In this document: piece after piece, positions 1 to 5,058 of the stretch
How positions within the stretch are numbered: position 1 is the first letter of the stretch
Layout: every line of letters starts with the position of its first letter
Origin: Methanoculleus sp.
GTDB lineage: Archaea > Halobacteriota > Methanomicrobia > Methanomicrobiales > Methanoculleaceae
Direction: 5' to 3'
Assembly: GCA_028698765.1 (NCBI GenBank)
Contig: JAQVVW010000140.1
Location: 1-5,125, forward strand
DNA: 5,125 bases
Position numbers and translations under genes: made by a program
Notes under the pieces: model-generated
The model's database searches: none
What the model saw: only the letters and a program-made list of their open reading frames with translations
Told to the model about the DNA's origin: nothing

Positions 1-265
1 GATGGAGCGGGGATCGCTCGTGGGGATCGTCGCCCTCGCCGACATCCACAAGACTCCGCCGATCGACCGGGAGGCGATGCAGGTGCGCGACGTCATGACC
101 CGGAACCCAACCACCCTCCCGCCGTCGGCGTCGCTCATCGACGCGCTCCGGATCATAACCGGCCAGGACATCGGGAGGATCCCGGTGGTCGTTGATGGCG
201 AACTGGTCGGGATCGTGACCCGGACGGATGTTCTGCGGGTGATGGAACTGCGGGAGGAGGAGTAG
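1..265 (+). CDS. CBS-domain protein, C-terminal part (5' end outside window)
   Basis: The reading frame is open from the window edge to a TAG at 263-265, giving 87 visible residues. I treat it as the tail of a larger protein, because the visible part begins inside a CBS motif (LVGIVALADI, about residues 6-15) and then holds a complete second CBS motif. The second starts at VRDVMT (28-33) and ends with GRIPVV (58-63) and GIVTRTDVLR (70-79). Tandem CBS pairs (Bateman modules) usually bind adenine nucleotides and regulate an attached domain. In archaea, CBS pairs of this type commonly sit at the C-terminus of membrane-embedded site-2-type (M50) metalloproteases, or form stand-alone CBS proteins. 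The ending resembles the former, but no catalytic part is visible, so that assignment is only a suggestion. The ATG at position 2 is probably an internal methionine. No T-rich terminator follows the stop directly. Confidence 0.85.
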   Translation, partial: MERGSLVGIVALADIHKTPPIDREAMQVRDVMTRNPTTLPPSASLIDALRIITGQDIGRIPVVVDGELVGIVTRTDVLRVMELREEE

Positions 266-441
266 GGAGCGACCCCGAAGAGGAAAGACTTGATAAGATC
301 AGAGGCCTTCGAACTTGAGCGCCGCACATCAATCCAAGGGTTTCCGCTAGACTATGTATCTCAAACCATCGGTGTTCGAAATCCGCCCCGACCGAAACAT
401 CGTATAACCCCACGCACAGATTTCCATCGGCTATCGCCACG

Positions 442-502
442 CACTGCCCGCCCCCCCAGGGGGGCGGGAGGAGCGCGAAGCGCGGGCGGTGGGGGGCTTT
501 TT
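442..502 (+). terminator. GC-rich hairpin cluster followed by T5: terminator-like or small-RNA structure
   Basis: Two stems compete for the same C-rich arm. One pairs 447-456 (CCCGCCCCCC) with 459-468 (GGGGGGCGGG). The other pairs 442-451 with 482-491 over 10 bp with one G-T wobble and encloses a small GCGC-GAA-GCGC hairpin (473-483). A run of five T follows at 498-502 on the + strand. This looks like an intrinsic terminator, but it lies about 180 bases past the CBS gene stop with no gene in between. It may end a long 3' UTR or a separate short transcript. Archaeal termination depends mainly on the T-tract, and five T is modest, so the function is an inference; the inverted repeats are directly visible. 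Confidence 0.4.
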
Positions 503-635
503 GAGGAGAGGCTTGCGGGCGTCCACTTAGGGGGAGTGCGACTGTCTAGGAAGGGGCGATGGGCAACGTCCAGATCTTGAGAAGGTCGAAGGTCTTCGAA
601 GCAGGAGTTCGAACACCGTCAGGTGCGAGGAGACA

Positions 636-661
636 GGGGAGGGGGGATGCCCCCCCTCCCC
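636..661. repeat. Perfect 11-bp inverted repeat with 4-base loop
   Basis: GGGGAGGGGGG at 636-646 pairs exactly with CCCCCCTCCCC at 651-661 around the loop ATGC (647-650). No T-run follows on either strand, so it is not an obvious intrinsic terminator. It lies in the gene-free stretch and may be part of a repeat element or of a structured RNA. It could also block passing polymerases or exonucleases as an RNA hairpin; that is speculation. Confidence 0.65.
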
Positions 662-733
662 GCGAGCTGCCACCCCCAGTGGCGATATCCACAGGAAATC
701 CGTAGATGGGGTTTGCAATTGACTTAAAGCACG

Positions 734-741
734 GGAGGTGA
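734..741 (+). promoter_or_regulatory. Orphan Shine-Dalgarno-like octamer
   Basis: GGAGGTGA is a full complement to the usual archaeal 16S rRNA 3' end, but no ATG, GTG or TTG lies within the usual 4-10 bases after it. The GTG embedded in the motif itself (738-740) opens a long + frame that runs antisense through the radical SAM gene, and this is almost certainly a shadow. The site may be chance or the remnant of a lost gene. Confidence 0.25.
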
Positions 742-810
742 GCACCACAAGGAACCCTATTCTTCAGGAGGGGAGTTTGAGGGCAACCAGATACGGGCAA
801 ACGCGATTCC

Positions 811-842
811 TGAAAAGAACTACCGCCACTAAAAAGTCCCCC
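811..842 (-). terminator. T-rich terminator of the mptE/radical SAM operon
   Basis: Read on the - strand, the stop of the radical SAM gene is followed after about seven bases by TTTTT (835-831) and then by TTTT (816-813). T-tracts without a strong hairpin are the usual archaeal terminator, so this probably ends the leftward operon transcript. No comparable T-run lies closer to the stop. Confidence 0.55.
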
Positions 843-2414
843 CTAAAACCTCATCACACCCTCGATCCCCGTCTCCCCCGCGACCTCCCGGAACTCTTCA
901 AGACCGCTAAAAGGCCGGCGGGCGGCGATGGTCGCGGCCCTCTTCTTGCCCACCCCCGGAATCCACCGGAGCGCCGCTGCCGGCAGGGTGTTGACCTCGA
1001 CCGGGCAGGGGAGGGCCGTCACCGACCGCATCCCCCAGTCGACCACGACGGCGTCGATTACCGTCCTTGCCGGGAGCTCGAGGGGAATCCCGACGAGGAT
1101 GGGGTAGGAGCCCATCTGCCGCCCGAACGACGGTTTTCCGGGAACTTCGACGACGACCTCCGGAAGAACGGTGCCGACGGGGAAGACCCGGCGGAGCATC
1201 GGTTCGTCGAACTCCTTCCGCGTCCACTCCTTGAAGGAGCGGAACCGGGCGTCGTGCTTCCCGAGGGTATTCTCCTCGTAGGCCGCCGTTCCCTCGAACG
1301 GCATCACCTGCCGGATGTTCACCCGCCGGACGAGAAGACCGGCATCGAGCACCCTCTTGAGAAAGGTCTCGTTCAGATCAAACGTCGCCGGCGTCTCCCC
1401 CGCGAGGCCGGCGATGAAGTTCAGGCCCGGCAGGAGCTCGGGGACGCCCCCCATCCGCATCCCCCCGACCTCGTTCACGACCTCGATCGCGCGGAAGACG
1501 TCGTCCGGCAGGGCCTTGAGGTTGTTTGCCGCGACAACCGTGGGATCGGCGGTCTCCATCCCGAAGGCCGCGGTGTCGCCGGGGGTGTGGCCGGCGACGA
1601 TCGCCTCGAGCGCCGCCCGCGCCGCGTCCTCGTGCCGGGCGATGGTGCCCGGGTTGATGTTGTCGATGTGCAGGGTTTTTAAGTCCGGCGCGTTCTCTCG
1701 GACGGCCGAGAAGAGTTCGTTCAGCGCCTCCGGGCGGGGGACCGGGAACTCCCCGCCGCTGCTTTTGTAGGCAAGGAGATCCGGCTGCCGGCCGAGCCTG
1801 AAATGGCGGGCACCCGCCGCATAAAGCGCAGCCACCTCCTCCGCGATCCCCTCGATGCTCCGGTAGCGCGGGAGCCCGTAGAAGGGCTCGGTGCAGAACG
1901 AACACCCCCCGACCGTCGCACGCGAACACCCGGTCGCGGTCTCGAGCTCGCAGATGACGTAGGGGAATGCCGGATGCTCGCCGATGATCCCGGCACCCGT
2001 CGCGCACCAGGGATCGGTCAGGGAGTAGTCGCCCGCGCCGGCAGGCTCCCCGCCCGAGAGCCAGGAGTCGAGCGCGACAGCAGGCGAGCCCGCGAGCGTG
2101 ACGTCGAACCCGGCGATCGCCTGCCGGAGCAGGATCCCGAGCTGCTGGATCTCCGTCAGGGTCGCTGGTTTCCCCCCGATGTATGCTCCCGGCACGGTCA
2201 GGCCGGCGATCATCACCACGAGATCGCCGCGGCCAGAGCGGGCGGTGAGGGCGGGATCGGCCCGGACCTGGTCGATCGTGACGTAGCTGACCGTGTAGTC
2301 GTGGAAGGCGAGGACACCGGCGATCTCCCGGATGTACGGGGAGATGTAGGGCGAAACACCGAGGCACGCGGGTTCGTCGACGTAGCCGTCGATGATGAGG
2401 GCGCTAGAGGTCAT
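843..2414 (-). CDS. Radical SAM protein with C-terminal helix-hairpin-helix (COG1031-type)
   Basis: This 523-residue protein is of full length for its family. The N-terminus carries the very characteristic DGYVDEPACLGV (9-20) and PYISPYIRE (22-30). The radical SAM cluster cysteines are C163, C171 and C174 in the context TGCSRATVGGCSFCTEP, a CX7CX2C spacing instead of the common CX3CX2C. RLGRQPDL (206-213) and GMETADP (285-291) lie in the barrel, and a beta-rich, possibly TRAM-like segment (about 410-460) contains GRQMGSYPILVGIP. The C-terminus holds a helix-hairpin-helix, IPGVGKKRAATIAARRPF (485-502), a motif that usually binds nucleic acid. The family is expected to bind a 4Fe-4S cluster and cleave S-adenosylmethionine, probably in the cytoplasm, but I know of no established substrate. 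It is the last gene of the operon and overlaps the end of mptE by 11 bases. It has no strong ribosome binding site, so translational coupling is likely. The start is supported by the conserved N-terminus immediately behind it. The family call is strong; the function is unknown. Confidence 0.93.
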   Translation of the reverse strand: MTSSALIIDGYVDEPACLGVSPYISPYIREIAGVLAFHDYTVSYVTIDQVRADPALTARSGRGDLVVMIAGLTVPGAYIGGKPATLTEIQQLGILLRQAIAGFDVTLAGSPAVALDSWLSGGEPAGAGDYSLTDPWCATGAGIIGEHPAFPYVICELETATGCSRATVGGCSFCTEPFYGLPRYRSIEGIAEEVAALYAAGARHFRLGRQPDLLAYKSSGGEFPVPRPEALNELFSAVRENAPDLKTLHIDNINPGTIARHEDAARAALEAIVAGHTPGDTAAFGMETADPTVVAANNLKALPDDVFRAIEVVNEVGGMRMGGVPELLPGLNFIAGLAGETPATFDLNETFLKRVLDAGLLVRRVNIRQVMPFEGTAAYEENTLGKHDARFRSFKEWTRKEFDEPMLRRVFPVGTVLPEVVVEVPGKPSFGRQMGSYPILVGIPLELPARTVIDAVVVDWGMRSVTALPCPVEVNTLPAAALRWIPGVGKKRAATIAARRPFSGLEEFREVAGETGIEGVMRF

Positions 2415-3024
2415 ACCCGATCAGGCGGAGGAGTTCCCCCGCCCAGGAGAGTTTTCCCCGCTTGAGGGGATCGACATTTTTGTCGGCGAGATCAAACCCG
2501 ACAATCCGGACGGCCGCCGCCCCGAGTTCGTCGGCGGCAAAGACCGCCCGGTCGCCGTCGGTGAACCCGCCGAAGTTGTGGACGTGAAGGAGTGGCGCCG
2601 CCTGCGTGGTGGCGACGAGCGGCCCGGGGATGCGCGGAACCCAGTGGCGGAGGAGCGGGACATTGTCGCCGTGGGCGTGCACGACCATCACCGTTCCCTG
2701 CTCCGAGAGGTCGATGAAGACGTCCGTCGCCCCGTCGAGGTCGGTGAAGACCGCGTCCGGCCGGATACCGTGATCGGCGAGCACCTCCGCCGCTGCGTCG
2801 GCGGCGAGCACCGTCCCCTCGATCCGGTCGAGTTCGCCCACAAGGCAGGGTGCGTTCCCGCAGACCGTCACCTGCCTCCCCCGGATGAGCGTCTCAAGCA
2901 GCCCGACGTCGTCGCGACCGGCAAGATCCGCGAGCACCCGGGCGGCCGCCTCGTCCGCCTCGCGCTCGAACCCGAAATAATCCAGAATTGCAATGTAGTG
3001 AGGCTCCCAGTCCACAAACCTCAT
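2404..3024 (-). CDS. mptE: 6-hydroxymethyl-7,8-dihydropterin diphosphokinase, archaeal MptE type
   Basis: This 206-residue protein matches the archaeal MptE family (DUF115/COG1634), which transfers diphosphate from ATP to 6-hydroxymethyl-7,8-dihydropterin, releasing AMP. The product feeds tetrahydromethanopterin synthesis. It is unrelated in sequence to bacterial FolK. Visible family motifs are VCGNAPC (54-60), the acidic TDLDG (94-98), VHAHGDN (115-121), NFGGFTDGDRA (150-160), VGFDL (175-179) and a C-terminal KxxKL-like basic stretch (188-192). The length is at the short end of what I expect for the family, with nothing obviously missing. The enzyme should be cytoplasmic. The start ATG overlaps the TGA of the upstream gene (ATGA, 4-base overlap), and GAGGA lies six bases upstream, so the start is well supported. 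Its TAG stop lies inside the first codons of the downstream radical SAM gene. Confidence 0.92.
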   Translation of the reverse strand: MRFVDWEPHYIAILDYFGFEREADEAAARVLADLAGRDDVGLLETLIRGRQVTVCGNAPCLVGELDRIEGTVLAADAAAEVLADHGIRPDAVFTDLDGATDVFIDLSEQGTVMVVHAHGDNVPLLRHWVPRIPGPLVATTQAAPLLHVHNFGGFTDGDRAVFAADELGAAAVRIVGFDLADKNVDPLKRGKLSWAGELLRLIGYDL

Positions 3025-4505
3025 TGCTTATCCTCGTCGTCCAGGCCGACGATAGTTGCGAACCGCTTCAGGATCGGATCGATGATGAGATCGAGGAGCT
3101 CCTCCTTCTCCTTTGCCATGGAGAAGTAGTTGAGCGGTATCAGGGCCGCCGCCATCGTGGCGTGCCCGCCGGCCTCACCGATAGGGGTGAACGCCTCGGC
3201 CATAACGTTGCCGAGATGAAGCCTGATGTCCTTGTTCCGCGCCGATATGATGATGTTCTGGTCGCTGATGCCGTAGACCAGCGCCGTGTTCACGCCCTCG
3301 AGGCGGATCAGCATATCGGCCGCCTGCGGGAGAGCGTCGCGATTCCTGATGTAGCCGACGCCGGAGAAGAGGTAGCCGCTCTTGATTCGGCGGTTGCGGA
3401 TGGCGTTTCCGATGATCTCCACCGTCTCAAGCGAGACCGAGGGGGAGGTTATCTTATCGAGGAGATCCGAGTCGGTCAGGGGTAGGAGGAACGCCGCGTA
3501 GTTGAGGTCCTGGGAGGTGACGTTCCGCTTGAAGTCACGGGTATCGGCCCTGATGCCGTACAGGAGCGCGGTGGCCACCGACTTGCTCACCGGGATATCG
3601 AGTTCCATCAGGTACTGGGTCATGATGCTCGCCGTGGCGCCGACCCCCGGCCTGATATCGATGAAGTCGGCGACCGTGGACGGGTGCTCGCCGTTCTTGT
3701 GGTGATCGATGATGATGTTGACCCGGGTCGACCTGGGGAGATCGTTGTTCACGCCGGGACCGGACGAGTCGACCAGGGCGATGTAGTTGCACTCCTCGAG
3801 GATCTGGGGGGTGAGCCGCTCCAGCTTGATATCGAGGAGGTTGATGAACGCCCGGTTCTCCTGATGCCCGATATCCCCTTCGTAGACGATGCGGCAGTTG
3901 AGCTTGTTGTGGCTCGCGTGCCGCGCGATCATCGAGAGCGCCATGGCGCTTGATATCGAGTCGGGGTCGGGGTTCAGGTGGGTGACGATGCAGAGCGTAC
4001 CCTCCCATGAGGCGAGCATATCGTAGAGCCGCAGGGCAAGCCTTGATGAGTGGAGTTTCCGGATGTGGTGGATGGCGGTCTTTGCAACCACCTCCTGTGG
4101 GTAGAGGACGATATCGGCGCCCTCCTGGTGGAGGAGGTCGATGCTGACCGGGTCGGTAGCGCGTGCGATGACGTAGGTCGCCGGGTACCGGTTCTTGACG
4201 GTCTGGAGCGCCGTGAGGTTGGCCTCCCGGTCGTTCGCGAGGATGAACGCGACCTCCGGCACGGGCAGCCCTTCCATGAAGTTCGGGTCACGGAGGTCGC
4301 GAACGATCGCTTCGTACTTCTGATCGCGAAGATCTTCCACCCGCTTCTGGTCTTTATCGACGATGATGAGATCTTCGCTCTCCTGCCCGAGCTCCTCGGC
4401 GACATTATAGCCGGTGCTCCCGCACCCAAGAATGATGTATTTGATACGTTCCTTCGAAACGTTCTGGACCGCCTCAGGCATGCGTACAATGGTGTAACTT
4501 CTCAT
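3021..4505 (-). CDS. RCK-N (TrkA-N) / DHH / DHHA1 phosphoesterase fusion
   Basis: With the start at 4505 the protein has 494 residues. Residues 21-150 are an RCK-N/TrkA-N Rossmann domain with GCGSTG (27-32) and a following acidic VDKD (49-52), typical of NAD(H) or other nucleotide binding. A DHH phosphoesterase domain follows: motif I THLNPDPDS (H176, D180, D182), motif II ALVDSSG (D246), motif III IDHHKNGEH (D267-H268-H269) and a motif IV-like RADTRDF (D321, D324). The C-terminal DHHA1 domain ends with EAGGHATMAAA (GGH at 446-448). All metal ligands expected of an active Mn-dependent enzyme are present. Related DHH-DHHA1 enzymes hydrolyse oligoribonucleotides, pAp or cyclic dinucleotides; the substrate here is unproven. 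No membrane segments are evident, so it should be cytoplasmic. Start choice is uncertain: ATG at 4523 or 4481 are alternatives. The longest frame (GTG at 4577) is unlikely because it would run through the promoter and has no ribosome binding site. It is the first gene of the operon and overlaps mptE by four bases. Confidence 0.92.
   Translation of the reverse strand: MRSYTIVRMPEAVQNVSKERIKYIILGCGSTGYNVAEELGQESEDLIIVDKDQKRVEDLRDQKYEAIVRDLRDPNFMEGLPVPEVAFILANDREANLTALQTVKNRYPATYVIARATDPVSIDLLHQEGADIVLYPQEVVAKTAIHHIRKLHSSRLALRLYDMLASWEGTLCIVTHLNPDPDSISSAMALSMIARHASHNKLNCRIVYEGDIGHQENRAFINLLDIKLERLTPQILEECNYIALVDSSGPGVNNDLPRSTRVNIIIDHHKNGEHPSTVADFIDIRPGVGATASIMTQYLMELDIPVSKSVATALLYGIRADTRDFKRNVTSQDLNYAAFLLPLTDSDLLDKITSPSVSLETVEIIGNAIRNRRIKSGYLFSGVGYIRNRDALPQAADMLIRLEGVNTALVYGISDQNIIISARNKDIRLHLGNVMAEAFTPIGEAGGHATMAAALIPLNYFSMAKEKEELLDLIIDPILKRFATIVGLDDEDKQ
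3025..3035 (-). promoter_or_regulatory. Ribosome binding site of mptE inside the upstream gene
   Basis: On the - strand GAGGA (3035-3031) lies six bases before the mptE ATG and within the last codons of the DHH gene. It fixes the mptE start and suggests termination-reinitiation at the ATGA overlap. Confidence 0.55.
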
Positions 4506-4544
4506 GGTATTAAGGGATTCCATTTCGGCGATTTTCAGGGAGGT

Positions 4545-4560
4545 TCCATAAAGTTTATAC
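4545..4560 (-). promoter_or_regulatory. Probable TATA element of the DHH-mptE-radical SAM operon
   Basis: Read on the - strand, TATAAA occupies 4559-4554, with a second A/T-rich piece CTTTATGG just after it. Transcription would start about 25 bases downstream, near 4530, giving a short leader of about 25 bases before the ATG at 4505, or a nearly leaderless mRNA if the ATG at 4523 is used. The same base pairs serve as the likely TATA box of the divergent tRNA. No clear BRE is visible on this strand. Confidence 0.4.
4546..4560 (+). promoter_or_regulatory. Probable box A (TATA) promoter of tRNA-Lys
   Basis: TTTATAC at 4554-4560, preceded by an A-rich BRE-like CATAAAG (4547-4553), is a good archaeal box A. 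An expected start about 26 bases downstream, near 4584, would give an 11-base 5' leader to be removed by RNase P. The spacing fits stable RNA promoters of methanogens. Confidence 0.55.
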
Positions 4561-4594
4561 TGTATCCCATGCAACACTGTTAGGTCAGACGCAT

Positions 4595-4668
4595 GGGCCT
4601 GTAGCTTAGTTCGGCAGAGCGACGGACTCTTAATCCGTAGGCCAAGGGTTCAAATCCCTTCAGGCCCG
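4595..4668 (+). tRNA. tRNA-Lys (anticodon CTT)
   Basis: A full cloverleaf can be folded. The acceptor stem GGGCCTG (4595-4601) pairs with CAGGCCC (4661-4667), and T8 and A9 are present. The D arm is GCTT/GAGC (4604-4607, 4617-4620) with G18G19 at 4613-4614. The anticodon stem ACGGA/TCCGT (4622-4626, 4634-4638) carries the loop CTCTTAA, with anticodon CTT at 4629-4631. The variable loop is five bases. The T arm AAGGG/CCCTT (4644-4648, 4656-4660) has the loop TTCAAAT. The discriminator base is G (4668). CCA is not encoded and would be added by CCA-adding enzyme. No intron is present. It reads AAG codons, and it is transcribed away from the DHH operon. Confidence 0.97.
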
Positions 4669-4676
4669 TCGAACAC

Positions 4677-4697
4677 TCGATTCTTTTCATTCTTTGC
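4677..4697 (+). terminator. Pyrimidine-rich 3' flank of tRNA-Lys, likely terminator
   Basis: About ten bases after the tRNA lies a T-rich tract, including TTCTTTT (4681-4687) and TTCTTT (4690-4695). A further copy of TCGATTCTTT occurs at 4706-4715. Such T-rich tracts end archaeal stable RNA transcripts. No strong hairpin accompanies it. Confidence 0.5.
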
Positions 4698-5002
4698 ACC
4701 CGAGATCGATTCTTTGATATTTCAGGCTGCGACCGTTCGGTCCGCGTGACCTTGTCCGCAGAGTGGGTTCTCCATTGCGGGAGGGGCGCACGGCCGCCCG
4801 GTCAACCCCCGTCGGTCTTCGCCCGCACCGGGGCTCCTTACGGGAGGCCGCTTGCTGCGACGGAAACGGGATCGCGAAGGCACATATATGCCGCCGCTAT
4901 ATAAATCCTGCCCCGGCCAAAAACCCGCAAGAGCGCTGCATGGGGAGGAGTAAACTGGAGACTTCCCTTTCCCCACTCTCTCACGCAGGTACGGCGACAG
5001 AG
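4698..5002. other. Gene-free stretch with GC-rich inverted repeats and a TATA element
   Basis: I see no supported coding region here. A - strand open frame over 4722-4976 has no ribosome binding site and a composition unlike a real gene. Visible structure includes GGGCG/CGCCC (4784-4788 with 4795-4799), a 6-bp stem with one bulge (4832-4837 with 4842-4849), the palindrome CATATATG (4883-4890) and a strong TATA sequence (4898-4905). A GGGGAGGAG at 4942-4950 has no start codon at the right distance. An undescribed RNA is possible; I recognise no RNase P, SRP or other known RNA motif. Confidence 0.5.
4898..4905. promoter_or_regulatory. Near-consensus archaeal TATA element without an assigned gene
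   Basis: TATATAAA on the + strand is TTTATATA on the - strand, the textbook archaeal box A. Neither flank shows a clear BRE, so the direction is open. Read rightward, transcription would begin near 4928; read leftward, near 4876. Neither direction leads to a convincing gene, and the gene at the right edge is convergent with a rightward transcript. Confidence 0.35.
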
Positions 5003-5014
5003 CTAAAAAAAGAG
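5003..5014 (-). terminator. T7 terminator of the gene at the right edge
   Basis: On the - strand a run of seven T (5011-5005) lies about 48 bases after the TAG stop at 5061-5059. A 6-bp inverted repeat CCGGGC/GCCCGG (5051-5056 with 5063-5068) spans the stop codon. The T-run is the longest in the window and fits archaeal termination. Confidence 0.6.
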
Positions 5015-5058
5015 GTTTGCGAGTACGCCGCGTTTTGCAGGCGCGATCGACCGGGCGC

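Larger units (their letters stand above)
266..842. other. 577-base gap without a convincing gene; structured and repeat-bearing
   Basis: Short open frames exist on both strands here, but they begin at weak starts, lack ribosome binding sites and read through GC hairpins with low-complexity proline/glycine/arginine translations, so I call none of them. The stretch holds a GC-rich hairpin cluster with a T5 run (442-502), a perfect 11-bp hairpin (636-661), four TTCGAA hexamers (308-313, 375-380, 595-600, 608-613), and a complete Shine-Dalgarno-like octamer (734-741) with no start codon behind it. The + strand frame from 531 to the TGA at 720-722 is open for 63 codons but has no usual start codon. 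The picture fits a decayed gene, a small repeat element or a noncoding RNA locus; the sequence alone does not decide. Confidence 0.6.

Noticed and set aside
442..661. CRISPR array or tandem repeat in the hairpin region
   Set aside because: There is no regular repeat-spacer pattern. The repeats are inverted, of different sequence, and occur once each.
527..800. Two overlapping - strand frames in the first gap (527-748 and 546-800)
   Set aside because: Both pass through the perfect G/C hairpin, lack a ribosome binding site and a convincing protein pattern, and I cannot support either as a gene.
738..1682. Long + strand open frame of 314 codons with a GTG start next to a Shine-Dalgarno-like motif
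   Set aside because: It runs antisense through the radical SAM gene, whose motifs are unmistakable. Its translation is charged, low-complexity sequence typical of a GC-rich shadow frame, and the GTG lies inside the motif that would have to be its binding site.
1378..2367. Second long - strand frame of 329 codons within the radical SAM gene
   Set aside because: It is an out-of-frame reading of a high-GC gene, rich in Arg, Gly and Pro with no recognisable domain.
2392..3129. + strand frame of 245 codons opposite mptE
   Set aside because: It is the mirror of the mptE coding strand, with no motifs and no ribosome binding site. MptE motifs on the other strand account for the region.
4506..4577. 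N-terminal extension of the DHH protein from GTG at 4577
   Set aside because: The extra 24 residues would overlap the TATA element, have no ribosome binding site and are not part of the Rossmann fold.
4698..4900. RNase P RNA or SRP RNA in the GC-rich gap
   Set aside because: I looked for conserved core motifs of both RNAs on both strands and found none; the gap is also too short for a full copy of either with its flanks.
4722..4976. - strand frame of 84 codons in the second gap
   Set aside because: It has no ribosome binding site, its start lies upstream of the only TATA element, and its composition is unlike that of the neighbouring genes.
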